Shown here in pieces: positions 23,561 to 33,236 of a DNA stretch of 64,000 bases; the stretch's first letter is position 1, and each line of letters starts with the position of its first letter. A program made the position numbers and the translations under genes. Source of the stretch: Berberis thunbergii (lineage: Eukaryota; Streptophyta; Magnoliopsida; Ranunculales; Berberidaceae); contig QNQO01008274.1 in NCBI GenBank assembly GCA_003290165.1, positions 1-64,000 on the forward strand. The letters are read 5' to 3'. A model generated the notes under the pieces. The model did no database searches. It had not been told where the DNA came from and saw only the letters and a program-made list of their open reading frames with translations.

Positions 23561-24230
23561 ATTGATCATTGTGTATCTTGTTGTCCGATTTCCTAGCTTT
23601 TTGGCTTGCATCTGCTAGAGTTCTCTGTTTCATATATATGTCAGGAGTGGAGTTGTCCAGTTGTTTTCTTTATTTACTGAATGCTTCTTCCTCTTCGTTT
23701 TCAAGTATGGAGCTTCCTTGTGTCATGACGAGTGGGTTGTCATTATCCTTAATTGTCGAAGCTTCCTTTACTAGTTCATCGGCTCTTTTTTTCTCTGCCC
23801 GTGCGCACCGTTGAATGGTAGCGTTTCGAAAGCCTTCTACTAGTTATGTGGTTTTCTGGTGGTAGGCTTTCATTCGGGTGTCTTTGACATGAAATTTTTC
23901 GTTTAGTTAAATGACCACCAACTTTGAATCAGTTAAAACACTAATGTCTTTTATTCCTAAGTGTTTTGCTAATTGTAGCCCGTCTATCACGGCTTCATAC
24001 TTGGCTTCATTATTGGAGGCTCTAAAGCTGAATTTCATCACTTTCTCTAATGTGATGCCTTCCAAGTTTTACAAGATTAATCCAGTTCCGCTTCCTACCT
24101 CGTTGGACGCTCCATCACAGCGGAGGATCCATCCGTCGGTGATTGGTTTGGGTTGTTATTCTCTGCTTTCATTTTTTGCATGTTGGTTGTTGCTTCCTGT
24201 GAACTTGGCGATGAAATTTGGTAGTCTTTG
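23561..24230 (-). pseudogene. Element B second (archaeal-type) RNase H
   Basis: The minus strand gives WILRCDGASNEVGSGTG, then FRASNNEAKYEAVIDGL and ISVLTDSKLVV, the D-E-D series of an RNase H fold distinct from the RT-linked one. It lies between the RT/RNase H and the integrase, a layout characteristic of plant Tat elements. The catalytic residues are readable, but stops occur in the region (for example after LIL and before LNEK). Confidence 0.82.
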
Positions 24231-25650
24231 AGCCTTGATAGCGGTTTTAGGGGCATAGCTGATGTCGAATTGTCCGAGTTATATTGCCCACTTCACCATT
24301 CTTCTCGACAGATTTGGTTTGTGTAGTACCAACCGAAGCAGTTGTTCGGTCATAACCGTGATTGGGTGTGCTTGGAAGTATGGTGGCAATTTTCTTGACG
24401 ACACAATTAGAGTGAGCGCCGATTTTTCTAGGGCCGAATAGTTGATTTATGCATCTACGAGTGTTTTGATGATGTAGTACAATGGTTTTTGCACACTCTT
24501 TTTTTTCGTATCAACGTCGAACTCACCGCGTAATCGAACACAAATAGATATAGATGCAGTGCTTCTCTCGTGTTCGATTTTTGTTAGTAGCTTTGTGCTT
24601 CCCATGTATGTTTTAAGGCCTTGAAAGGCTTCATCGCATTCAAAATTTCACTCAAATCTTCAAAATTTTGAAGAAAGGCAGACAACTGCATTATCCCATT
24701 AAGACCTTTAACACCTTTGTCGACGACTGCATGTTTAGAATGGTTTGTATCTGCTTTGGATTGGCCTCAATTCCTCATTGGTTGACCATGTATCCGAGGA
24801 ACTTCCATGACTCCATTCCAAAGGTGCATTTCTCCGGGTTCAGTTTCATCTTATACTTTCGCAGTTGGGAAAAAAGCTTGTTCAAGATCCATGACATAGT
24901 CTGCTTGGCATGAGTTTTTAACAAGCGTTTGCCGATCTGATCTATAAACATCCAGTTCACTAGCCGTTGGTACATCGCTCTCTCATTCTTTAATCCGATT
25001 GGCATTACCCGATAACATTATGTGCCCCTTTCTGTTACGAAAGAAGTTTTTTCTTGGTCGAGAGGGTACATTTGTATCTAATTATACCTGAAGTATGCAT
25101 CCATAAACCTCAACATTTTGTGCCCAACAGTTGCATCCACTATCTGATCTATTCGTGGAAGTGGAAACTATCTTTGGGGGAAGCTCTATTTAGATCGGTG
25201 TAGTCCATGCACACCCTCCATTTGTCGTTCTTCTTTTTTACCATCACCGTGTTGGCCAACCAATCTAGGTAATGAGCTTCTCTTATCATCCCTACACTGA
25301 GTAATCGGTGCACCTCCTCATTTATTGCCTAACTACGCTCTGGGCCACCGTTCTTTTTTTTGTCGAACCGCCTTCTTGTCTTGGTTCACTTGTAATTTGT
25401 GAGAGATGATGGATGGATCTTTCCCCACCATATCTATCATTGTCCATGCAAAAACATCTTGGTTATCTTTCAGCACCTGGATCAGTTCCTTGGTGAGTTC
25501 AGAATGAATCTTTGTGCCGATTTGGATTACTTTTTCCACTTCATTTTCTAGGTAGACTTCAATCGTTTCTTCTTTCGATTGTCCGATGTTACGTCGATCT
25601 CGCAGACTGGTTCGAGCCGTATTGTCGTCCGAAGAGTCCAAACTCTTTTC
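24231..25650 (-). pseudogene. Element B reverse transcriptase and RNase H
   Basis: At 25333-25641 lies the linker ending DVFAWTMIDM and IISHKLQVNQ, typical just before RT. RT blocks follow, including MPIGLKNERAMYQRLVN and KYKMKLNPEKCTFG (24775-25005). Between DQIGK and LLKTHA the stretch that should carry the YxDD catalytic box is absent. Element C reads IMEVYFDDI at that place, so B has an in-frame loss of about nine codons. RNase H (24250-24480) includes YFQAHPITVMTEQLL and NLSRRMVKWAI. Frameshifts are also present. Confidence 0.85.
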
Positions 25651-25727
25651 ATCAAGCTGCTGCGAAGGCTCCCGATCGTTGCAGTAATTGCTATTTATGG
25701 GGAATTTTTATCGTTGCAAAATGACAC

Positions 25728-26192
25728 TCACGGGGCAGCTAGTTGATCTCTTTTGATCCTTTCGATACCATTGTCGATATGGTACTTTAAGCATTGGTGC
25801 TTAGTGGAGGAGACTGTACCCATCTTGTGTATCGATGGTCTCCCGAGTAACATGTTGTACGTAACAGAAGCATTGACGATGAGAAAGTCTGTCAACAATA
25901 CTTGTTGTTTACTTGGCTCTCCTGCTTCGACCAGTAGTTGAATCATTCCAAGTGGATGACATTGTTCCCCACTGAAACCCACTATAGATTGATCGCTAGG
26001 GGAAAACATCTCATTGTTGAACCACATCCTTCGAAAAGCTGTCAGGTATAGAAGGTTGGCTGAGTTGCCGGTGTCGACCAACACCCTTTTGATTTTCCAT
26101 TTAAATATCATGACCGAGATCACTACCGTATCATTGTACGGAAAATTAACCTTGTCTGCATCATCGTTCGAGAAAGTTAATGTCCTCTGCAT
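25728..26192 (-). pseudogene. Element B aspartic protease
   Basis: One open stretch of 154 codons encodes a retroviral-type aspartic protease. The active-site triplet DTG is intact in KRVLVDTGNSANLLYL, followed by VGFSGEQ, a flap-like hydrophobic segment, and ASVTYNMLLGRPSIHKM, the conserved LGRP turn. It processes Gag-Pol in intact elements. It is the least damaged part of B, and its intact DTG contrasts with elements D and E. Confidence 0.85.
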
Positions 26193-26397
26193 CGTTTTTG
26201 CGCTTTGTGTGGACGGTTCTTGGAATCTGATCTTTGTCTGTAAGTCTCTGACTATATGCTTTCGGGATCAATTGGATTGCTCTTTTCCCCGGCTGCGTCG
26301 TGTAAGACATAGATTGTTTCCTTTACTCATTCCCTTGAGATGATTGTTTCGTCCTCAAGTTCGACAAATTCTCGGAGTCGTCCCTCTCTGATATGAC

Positions 26398-27006
26398 TCA
26401 ATCTCGTCTTCCAAATTGTGACAATCTTCGGTATCGTGGACGTAATCGTTGTGGAAAAAGCAATTTATTTTTGTTCCACTTCTCTGGATCTCCTATCATT
26501 TTTGGTCGCCATCTAACGTCGTCCCTTCCTGTCATAGCTTTAAGGATCTCGCTCCGACTCCTTATCAAGGTCGCAAACGATTTCTCGCATTTAAGTATTT
26601 TTGGTTGTAGTTTTTCGAACTTCCCTTGATTACACCTGGAACTGTTATTAGTCTGATGTCTCTTAAGCTGGGTGATTTCTTCTCGAGATTTGCTACTCTT
26701 CAGGTCTCGGATGATTCTATCCATCATCTCGATTACGTGGTTTATCTGAGCCATAAGCATCTCTACTCGGGGATCCCCCAAGATGTCAAAGACGTCTGTA
26801 CTGTTACCTGTTGGAGCTGTTTTCTAGTAGGTACAAATGATTTGACGGTTGTCGCTAGATCGATATTAGGCAGCATGTCGTATTGTTCATCGCTAGATTG
26901 AGGATTTGTGGAGTGTTCCATTGATCCGGATAGTTGTTCGATCTTCTGTCAGATTGTGTGAGCTTTGTTACTGTGAATCTTCTTTTTAGAAAGGAAACTC
27001 GTCATT
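26398..27006 (-). pseudogene. Element B gag with central deletion
   Basis: The minus-strand frame holds a gag N-terminal part (PRVEMLMAQINHVIEMMDRI) followed almost directly by the basic region (TQLKRHQTNN, KFEKLQPKILK) and a frame-altered zinc-knuckle part (NKLLFPQ...RLSQFG). In element C the same two flanks are separated by the whole retrotransposon gag domain (49110-50306). B therefore lacks roughly 600-700 bp including the capsid-like fold. The zinc-knuckle Cys/His are not readable in this frame. Confidence 0.75.
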
Positions 27007-27007
27007 T

Positions 27008-27028
27008 CCCCATGGAAAGCGCCAATTT
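27008..27028 (-). other. Element B primer-binding site
   Basis: The minus strand reads AATTGGCGCTTTCCATGGGG directly after the 5' LTR, a variant of the TTTGGCGTCGTYCRTGGGG site in elements C, D and E. I could not assign the tRNA with certainty. Confidence 0.7.
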
Positions 27029-27587
27029 AAAGCATCCAAAAATTGTCCCCCTATGAGTTTGACCTTCAAAACAAATGTTAGACTGCCAAGGACCACCTTT
27101 TTGGTGGCTGAAGGCACTCCGATGCTTAAGTCAACAACTTTGTTTGAAGAAAGAAGTAAATCTTTACAAAACTCGGTTAAAGTTGCATACCTGTATCGAA
27201 TGTGCCATTTTCCTTTTATAATGATCGCAATTAATTATCTGCGTGACTTAAGCATGTGAGGTGCAACAGAAGGAGATGTTTTTTGTAATAGTCTCCTCCT
27301 TAATGGAGATGTGTCCATGGAGGCATAACTCCCTCCACGACTCTTTTTAATGCAATGTTCATCTTCTTTCTGAAAGAACTCGTGTCGAGCTTGGATTCGG
27401 GCTTTGTTTCATTCAAGCCTGAATTCAGGTTCAGTTCATTTCTTTTTGTTGGCAAGCCTTATCTAAGCCTCCGTAATTGGCTTGGGCTTTATGAGCCTGC
27501 CCAATAGATTGGACGTTTTATCCTCGTGATTGATGCTCTCTACCACGTGTACGATCGTGATGATCGATTTATTTTGGCGTATCATCA
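27029..27587 (-). repeat. 5' LTR of element B (559 bp)
   Basis: It matches 18924-19494. The inner end has decayed from TGATGC to TAAAGC in plus coordinates, and the outer end is GCGTATCATCA. AACAT follows as the target duplication. Confidence 0.85.
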
Positions 27588-28973
27588 AACATTGTAGAGT
27601 CTGTCCTTCAAATGCATCTTTTTAGAAAATATGTTTTGGATTCTCCAAAGGCTAAAGGAAGATCTTTTTTGTTGGAGTCTTCGAATGTTCTGACATTTGC
27701 AGCGATGAGTCTTGACAAGATCTGCTGTTATGTGATGCCACCTGGTTTTGATAAGCATCCAATTGGTTATATTGGACCTTGTAATTTTTTTCTTTCATTG
27801 CGAAGAAGAGTTACAGATTCCTCCTCAGGGGTCGAGTTTGTCTTTCATTTTTTGGTGCTCCGAGGTCGTCTCACGCCATCCAATCTCAGAGATAATACCA
27901 GCAGCCAACTTTGGGTGGCTGCTCCAACTGCATCTACTGAGCTTCACGCATGATGCCACAACTGGAAGGTAGGTTGGCAGAGTGGAGTTATGATGGATGC
28001 GACCTGTTGTCTTGGGGTGCTAAGCTAACTCTGCATCACCCCAGGCATTCCTATATTGAGAGACATTTTCATCTATCTCATTCTGTTCTCATTCTGAGTC
28101 CTGTTCATAAAGCAGATCGGCAAAGAAAAATGTTTTCAGTCTATTTCGAGTGTCCTCGCTGCCACTTTCAAGTCATCTTTGCGAGGCAGATTGGCAGAGC
28201 AAAAAATTGGGCGCGTACCTGTAGCCTACTCTAGGTACTTTTGTTTTCACTTCTGAATCCTCTTCTAGAGGCAGATTGACAAAGCAAAGTCTTGACATGT
28301 GTTTAAGCGATTCATACTCGCGCCGGACTTAGATGTTTATAGTGTGCAAATTTTTGTACTGGTCAATTGGGCAAGCTTTATAACAACTTTATTAGTAATC
28401 AATAAAGTATATTTTCTCTAATTCGCATTTTATTCCTTTAATGAATCTGTATCGTATAGGCTTTGTGTGAACAAATTTCTAAACTGAAAAACAAAATAAA
28501 TCAAAGCAGTAAGATAGTTTGACTCTGAGCGGGTGCTAAGCTAATCTGGCTTTGAAAGACATGTACATGGTCCTGGCTCAGACTGTGTAGCTCCCTCGGT
28601 GAAGTGCCATGTTTCGCCTATGCTAGCGCAGTTACAAAAAAAGTGAACTTCGTGTGGACGGGTTGTTCCTTGCTGGTTGCCAGCTTTTGAAGTAGGCGCC
28701 TTTTTGTTGAAGTGTTGTTACTTAGCTTTCCACTGGACTGAACGGTGCCTCCAGTGCTGAATTCTGGCTCATGGCTTAATTGAGCCTCGGTTTTCGGAGC
28801 TTTGTCTTTGTCCTGGTGGGGTAATTTTCCTCCTTATCTGGGCCCAATGTCTAATATATTTCTCCCACAGGACCGAGCTATAGTTGCTTACAATCGAGTT
28901 GTTTCAGAGCTGCATAGTAGCAGTATCTTGCTGAAGGTTGATATCCTTCAATAGTTCCTTGGGCCTGGTTGGC
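27588..28973. other. Element E spacer right of the nested element B, no pol genes
   Basis: In an autonomous Tat element RT and integrase would follow the protease here. No RT, RNase H or integrase motif was found on the minus strand. The sequence is internal untranslated DNA of E with only short unrecognised open frames (for example 27612-27953, plus). Confidence 0.65.
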
Positions 28974-29455
28974 CTAGTACTTGATACATTGGTACATAGT
29001 AGAAACTACTGCGCCCATATGATGGAGCCAAGGCCTTCCAGTGACAACGTTGTAGGCGAACGAGGCATCGACCACCATGAACTCTTGGACAAGGAACTTT
29101 AGTATTTGTGGCTCCCCACCACCACAATTAGACTGATATTCCCAATAGGGAAGCATTTTTATCCATTGAACCGGATCATGAGGTGATTTGCGGGTGTAAG
29201 TCCGCCTCCTTGAGTTGCATATTGCGGAATGCATTGAGAAACATGACGTTTAAAGAGCTTCGAGTGTCCACCATGGCCCTTTTCACTTCCCACTTTGTAA
29301 ATGAGGATCGAGATGATTAGGGCGTCATTGTGAGGAGAATGGACACCTTGGAGGTTCTTGTTCGTGAATGTCAGTGGTGGGATTGGGCTCTGAATACGTG
29401 AGTATTGCACTTGTCGGTCCTCGCAGGTGAGCTGCATTCGCATATCGAGAAGCAT
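28974..29455 (-). pseudogene. Element E protease with altered active site (DTR)
   Basis: Overlapping minus-strand frames give KWEVKRAMVDTRSSLNVMFLNAF and ASFAYNVVTGRPWLHHMGAVVST, recognisable as a retroelement aspartic protease. The catalytic DTG is DTR here. Element D has DIR at the same place in the same context (KWEVKR..VD.RSSLN), whereas B and C keep DTG. Gly at this site is normally essential, so catalysis is not expected. A frameshift separates the two halves. No RT follows. Confidence 0.82.
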
Positions 29456-29569
29456 CCTTTTTCAGGACCTACTGGACTGCTCACCTTTCGAGTCGACCCC
29501 ATGAAGTACATATATGATGCCAGGAGCTTCCTTCTCTATCTCATTGATGACATCTTCCATTTCCTTTGC

Positions 29570-30900
29570 TCAGTCTTGCCTTTTGTCCGAGCTCAGAAAC
29601 TCTTTCAGTTTCCCTTTCTGGATCCAGTACTCTATCTTGCTCCTGACACTTTTACAGTCCTCGGTGTCGTGGTCTCCCTCCTTGTGAAAGGAGCAGTATT
29701 TGTTGTCATCGCGCCGAGAGGGTTCTTTTGTTGTTTGGTGAGCCACTTCAAATCTCCCCAATTCTTAATTGAGTTGAGGACGTCGGACAAACTGGAGTTG
29801 AAAGGAGTGACAAATTTAGAGCCGACGGAGTTGGAGGTCTTATCTTGCCTTATGCGGCCAGAGTTGGGCTTGCTATTATTTTGTCTGTAGAACCAAAGGG
29901 TTTCTTTTTGGACTCCGCCCCGTTCTTGGCGGCCAGCATCTCATCCAGAGTAATGTATTTCTAGACACTTTTTAGCAAGTCCGCCATATCAGTTGGAAGC
30001 TCCAGAGTTAGGAAATTGTAGAACTTGCCTCTCCTCAAACCTGAGGTGAAGGCTTTGACTGGGGTGTCATTACTGTAGCCATCGGCGAGGGTCAACTCAT
30101 CAATGAATTGGGTGATGTATTCTCTCAACGTCTCGTTCGACTTCTGTTTGAGGGTTAGCAGGTAATGCGGGCCCTTCCTGATTCTTTGGTTGCCAACATA
30201 GCGGGTGTGAAATGTTGTTGCCAACGTCCGAAATGAGTCGATGGACTTCTGATGGCGGCTATGGAACTAGGTCAACGCTGACTTCTTCAGGCTGGTAGGG
30301 AATGTCTGGCACATTACTGCTTCGGATCCCTCTTTGAGCTTCATTACATGCTGAAAGTGGCTTAAGTGATCGGACGGGTCTATTGTCCTGTCGTAAAACT
30401 TCAACTTTGGCAAGATGATATTCTTCGGCAGTGGCTCGTTCATGATGTATCCTATGAACGGTGGGACGGTGAGGTTGAAAACCACGACAGCATTGGTGGC
30501 CCCAAGCCCGAGGGGGTTCTGTGATGCGGGTTTGTCGGTCCTAGATGTTGGGTCTCCGTTGGTCGCTCTTCCGCCTCTGGTCCACTGAGAACCCGAAGGG
30601 GTAGTGTGGCTCTCCTGAACGTGTTATCGGATGTCTTCCAGGGATGAGGCTTTTCGCTTTTCCAGGTCTCCTTCTACGGGTGGAGGATTCCACCGAGTGA
30701 GTATTTCCACCGTTCTTGCGATTTATTGCATTTGGATTGGCAGTAGATCCACCCTGAGGTCCGTCGTGGCTGCCACAACGCAGAGGTTTGAGGTTGTTCC
30801 CCCGCGGTGCTTGGGCTGCCAAGACTGGCGGTGCTCTACCGGTTCGAGCGTTCGAAGGCTCACTGATTTCTCCATTATTGCAAGATCTTGTGGTCACCAT
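29570..30900 (-). pseudogene. Element E gag
   Basis: It starts MVTTRSCNNGEISEPSNA near 30900, close to the start of D gag (MVTTRSSYNEPGDTSNA). The retrotransposon gag domain follows at 29961-30485 with MNEPLPKNIILPKLKFYD, DPSDHLSHFQHVM and KSNETLREYITQF, and LTLELPTDMADLLKSV closes the domain. The zinc knuckle at 29570-29761 reads YCSFHKEGDHDTEDC, a CX2HX4HX4C variant. The frame is broken in at least three places. Gag coats element RNA into particles. Confidence 0.85.
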
Positions 30901-30955
30901 CTCTCTAGACTTTAAGGAAGGGTGATATCATTGTTTTTAAAGGAACTTCGTTGTT

Positions 30956-30975
30956 CCCCACGGACAACGCCAAAC
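30956..30975 (-). other. Element E primer-binding site
   Basis: The minus strand reads GTTTGGCGTTGTCCGTGGGG, adjacent to the 5' LTR and matching the sites of C, D and B. Confidence 0.75.
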
Positions 30976-31653
30976 TGATGTAATTGAATCTTATTCTCCT
31001 AGACTTTGATCTTGACCTGCACAGGGAACACACGTGAGCCAAAGACAACCATTGTGGCGGCCGATGGTACTCCAATCCTAAAGTCAGACAAGGCTTGAGA
31101 AAGGCTTAAAACTACAAATTGGGTTTTGTAGCGTACCTTTGTTCATCTACCCTGTGTCTTATTTAGAATGTGAGAGTCCTTGTTCGGCTGGGCTTTCGGT
31201 GGCGTAGTTTAGGGAAATGTATCTTGCTGGAGATCTTTTTCTTACTAGGAGTCATCCATGTAAAAAAGTTTCCTTACACGGCTTGTGCTCTTAGATTTGG
31301 GGGGAAAACTTCCCTTTTGGAGTGTTGTCCATGCAAGGAAATTTTCATGCACGACTTGTACTCTGATATTTGTTTCCTAGTCGGAACCAATGTATTGCTG
31401 GTCTGCTCATCGTAGGTCGATCCCCCAGATACTTGTCTGATTATGCCTTATGGGTATTGGGCTTGACCATGTGACGTGTGGGCTTATTAGGACGCTGCAA
31501 TTTGGGTCCAACCTTATGGATTCTACCAAAATGGGTTTAGTGTTGCCTGGGCTTTGCCATATTGGGTGGGCAATCAGATCCGCTTTGTTCTGCTGACAAG
31601 ATGATCATGACACATGTATGGCACGGATTAAAGGATGGCTTGGTGTATCATCA
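30976..31653 (-). repeat. 5' LTR of element E (678 bp)
   Basis: It runs TGATGTAATTG to GTATCATCA in plus coordinates, is paired with 14431-15102, and is followed by CAGGC. Confidence 0.9.
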
Positions 31654-31658
31654 CAGGC

Positions 31659-32381
31659 AAATGGCCAAATTTACAATCATTACTAACAAGAGGAGATGAA
31701 AGCAAGTACACTGGTATCCGTTTACCCTCCTGTGTGCAAAGCCACATAACAACACTAAAATCCTTACAAAGGTTATGCCATGGCCCAGGGCGATTTATTT
31801 AAGGGCTCTATTTACTAAAACAAATATCTTCTTAACCCATGGCCTTCTCTAGATGAGTTTGTGTTGGTTGATAACCTAAAACCTTCTTCCACTATTCACA
31901 AATTTCAACAAAGAAAATGACTAAGCAATGTTTACTTTCCACATTACGAACTCCAATGTCACGAAATGCTAGTAGTTCACCGATAGTATTCACCCACTCG
32001 CCAGTGCAAATGAATTCAAGTATTTCATTTATATATCCCTATTTTTTGTCTCATCTGTATCTGTTAAATATTCTCCTTTGACCGATTAGTATAAAAAATT
32101 GTCTATATTTATATAGAGAATACCTTGTGATAGAAAATTTTGAAGACACCAATCAATTTCCTCAAAATCGATACTCCCAAATGATGGTGGTTGGTAAAAT
32201 TTTCTAGGTGAACAAAGCGATCAACAAGATTTTTTTAGTCAAAGTACTCGGATAAGGATATTCTCATTTAACAAATCTATGTCAATTATGTATTTAGCCT
32301 TTGGTTATACTAAGTACTAATAAACCTTTGGGGTAGGAACTGGCAGATATGATGATAAAAGTTTGAATTGAGCATGTAAAT
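31659..32381. other. Older host or remnant sequence between elements E and C
   Basis: Not part of either Tat element. The minus strand contains short protein-like stretches (for example FYQPPSFGSIDFEEIDWCLQ near 32130-32230, and LLAFRDIGVRNVES near 31950) that I could not assign. They may be decayed exons or an old element. Confidence 0.35.
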
Positions 32382-32920
32382 TAATGCGTCCAAAATCCAG
32401 TCTCCAATAAGTAAAACCTGCAAAACAACTGTTAGATTGCCAAAGTCCACCTTTTTGGTGGCCGAAGGTACTCAAATGCTGAAGTCAGTAACTCAGTTTG
32501 AGATGGAGATAGAACTGGATAGAACTCAGTTAAAATTGCATTCCTTTGTCAAATGTTTCATTTACCTTTTATAGTGGTTGTAGTTAATTCCCTGCGTGTC
32601 TTAAGCATGTGAGGCGCAACGAGAAGGGACATTCTCTGTAACAGTCTCCTCCTTTATGAGGATACGTCTGTGGAGACGTAACTCCCACCACGACTCTTTT
32701 TTATGTAAAATTCATCTTCCTTGACGGAAAACTTTATCGAGCCTGGATTTGGGGCTCTGACTATGATTTATTCTAACGGGCCCTGTTTGGGATTTCTTTA
32801 ATCAGATTTGCCCTTTTTGGGGTTTATACAGCGGCCTGGTCTTGGGTTACTTGATCCTCGTGATGGATAATTTCTGCCACATGTACAGTTGTGTTGTCGG
32901 TTTTATTTTATGTATCATCA
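32382..32920 (-). repeat. 3' LTR of element C (539 bp)
   Basis: It matches 50415-50936. Plus coordinates: TAATGCGTCC (decayed from TGATGC) to TGTATCATCA. GCTACTCCCCC (32921-32931) follows as the polypurine-tract complement. Confidence 0.87.
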
Positions 32921-33137
32921 GCTACTCCCCCTTAGTTAGTGGTCATGTTTGAGTGGCCACTAATTGTATGATGGTTAGATTTTCGATTCCACTATCACGA
33001 CATATTTAATACGGTTACCAACTATTAGTTCTTCTATCCCTCCGATGTCCCGTCCCTCTATTCGTTTTGGTGAGATTTTTGGGATTTTGCGTGACCGCCA
33101 TATCTCATACTTTTTCGATGAGTGGATCTTTCACCTT

Positions 33138-33145
33138 TATAAAAG
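33138..33145 (+). promoter_or_regulatory. TATA box upstream of the element C antisense gene
   Basis: TATAAAAG followed by GAGGAAG, 99 bp upstream of the start at 33237, with the same sequence and near-identical spacing as in element B. Confidence 0.6.
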
Positions 33146-33236
33146 GAGGAAGTTGGTACAATATCTTTTTTTTTACATTTCCTTCATTCCCGCTCCCAGT
33201 TGTTGATTTCCTTTTTTTTGTTTTCATCTCATAATG

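Larger units (their letters stand above)
18924..27587 (-). mobile_element. Element B: Tat-lineage Ty3/gypsy LTR retrotransposon with gag-pol, decayed
   Basis: It is bounded by LTRs at 18924-19494 (3') and 27029-27587 (5') and flanked by AACGT and AACAT (27588-27592), a 5-bp duplication with one CpG-type mismatch. Minus-strand order: 5' LTR, PBS, gag, protease, RT, RNase H, second (archaeal-type) RNase H, integrase. The plus strand carries an antisense gene next to the 3' LTR. The second RNase H is diagnostic of the Tat lineage. Gag lacks its central domain, RT lacks its YxDD box and integrase is frameshifted, so it is no longer autonomous. Confidence 0.9.
14431..31653 (-). mobile_element. Element E: Tat-type Ty3/gypsy LTR retrotransposon lacking pol, with element B nested inside
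   Basis: Two related LTRs bound it: 3' LTR 14431-15102 and 5' LTR 30976-31653. They lie in direct orientation and are flanked by AAGGC (14426-14430) and CAGGC (31654-31658), a 5-bp duplication matching at 4 of 5 bases. In its own direction (minus) the order is 5' LTR, PBS, gag, protease, a long non-coding spacer (split by B at 18924-27587), a 179-bp tandem array, an antisense gene, polypurine tract and 3' LTR. No RT, RNase H or integrase is seen in either segment, so it is non-autonomous. Without B it would be about 8.6 kb. Confidence 0.88.

Noticed and set aside
22697..24231. Plus-strand open frames over the integrase and RNase H regions of element B
   Set aside because: They are antisense to well-supported minus-strand domains and show no motif of their own.
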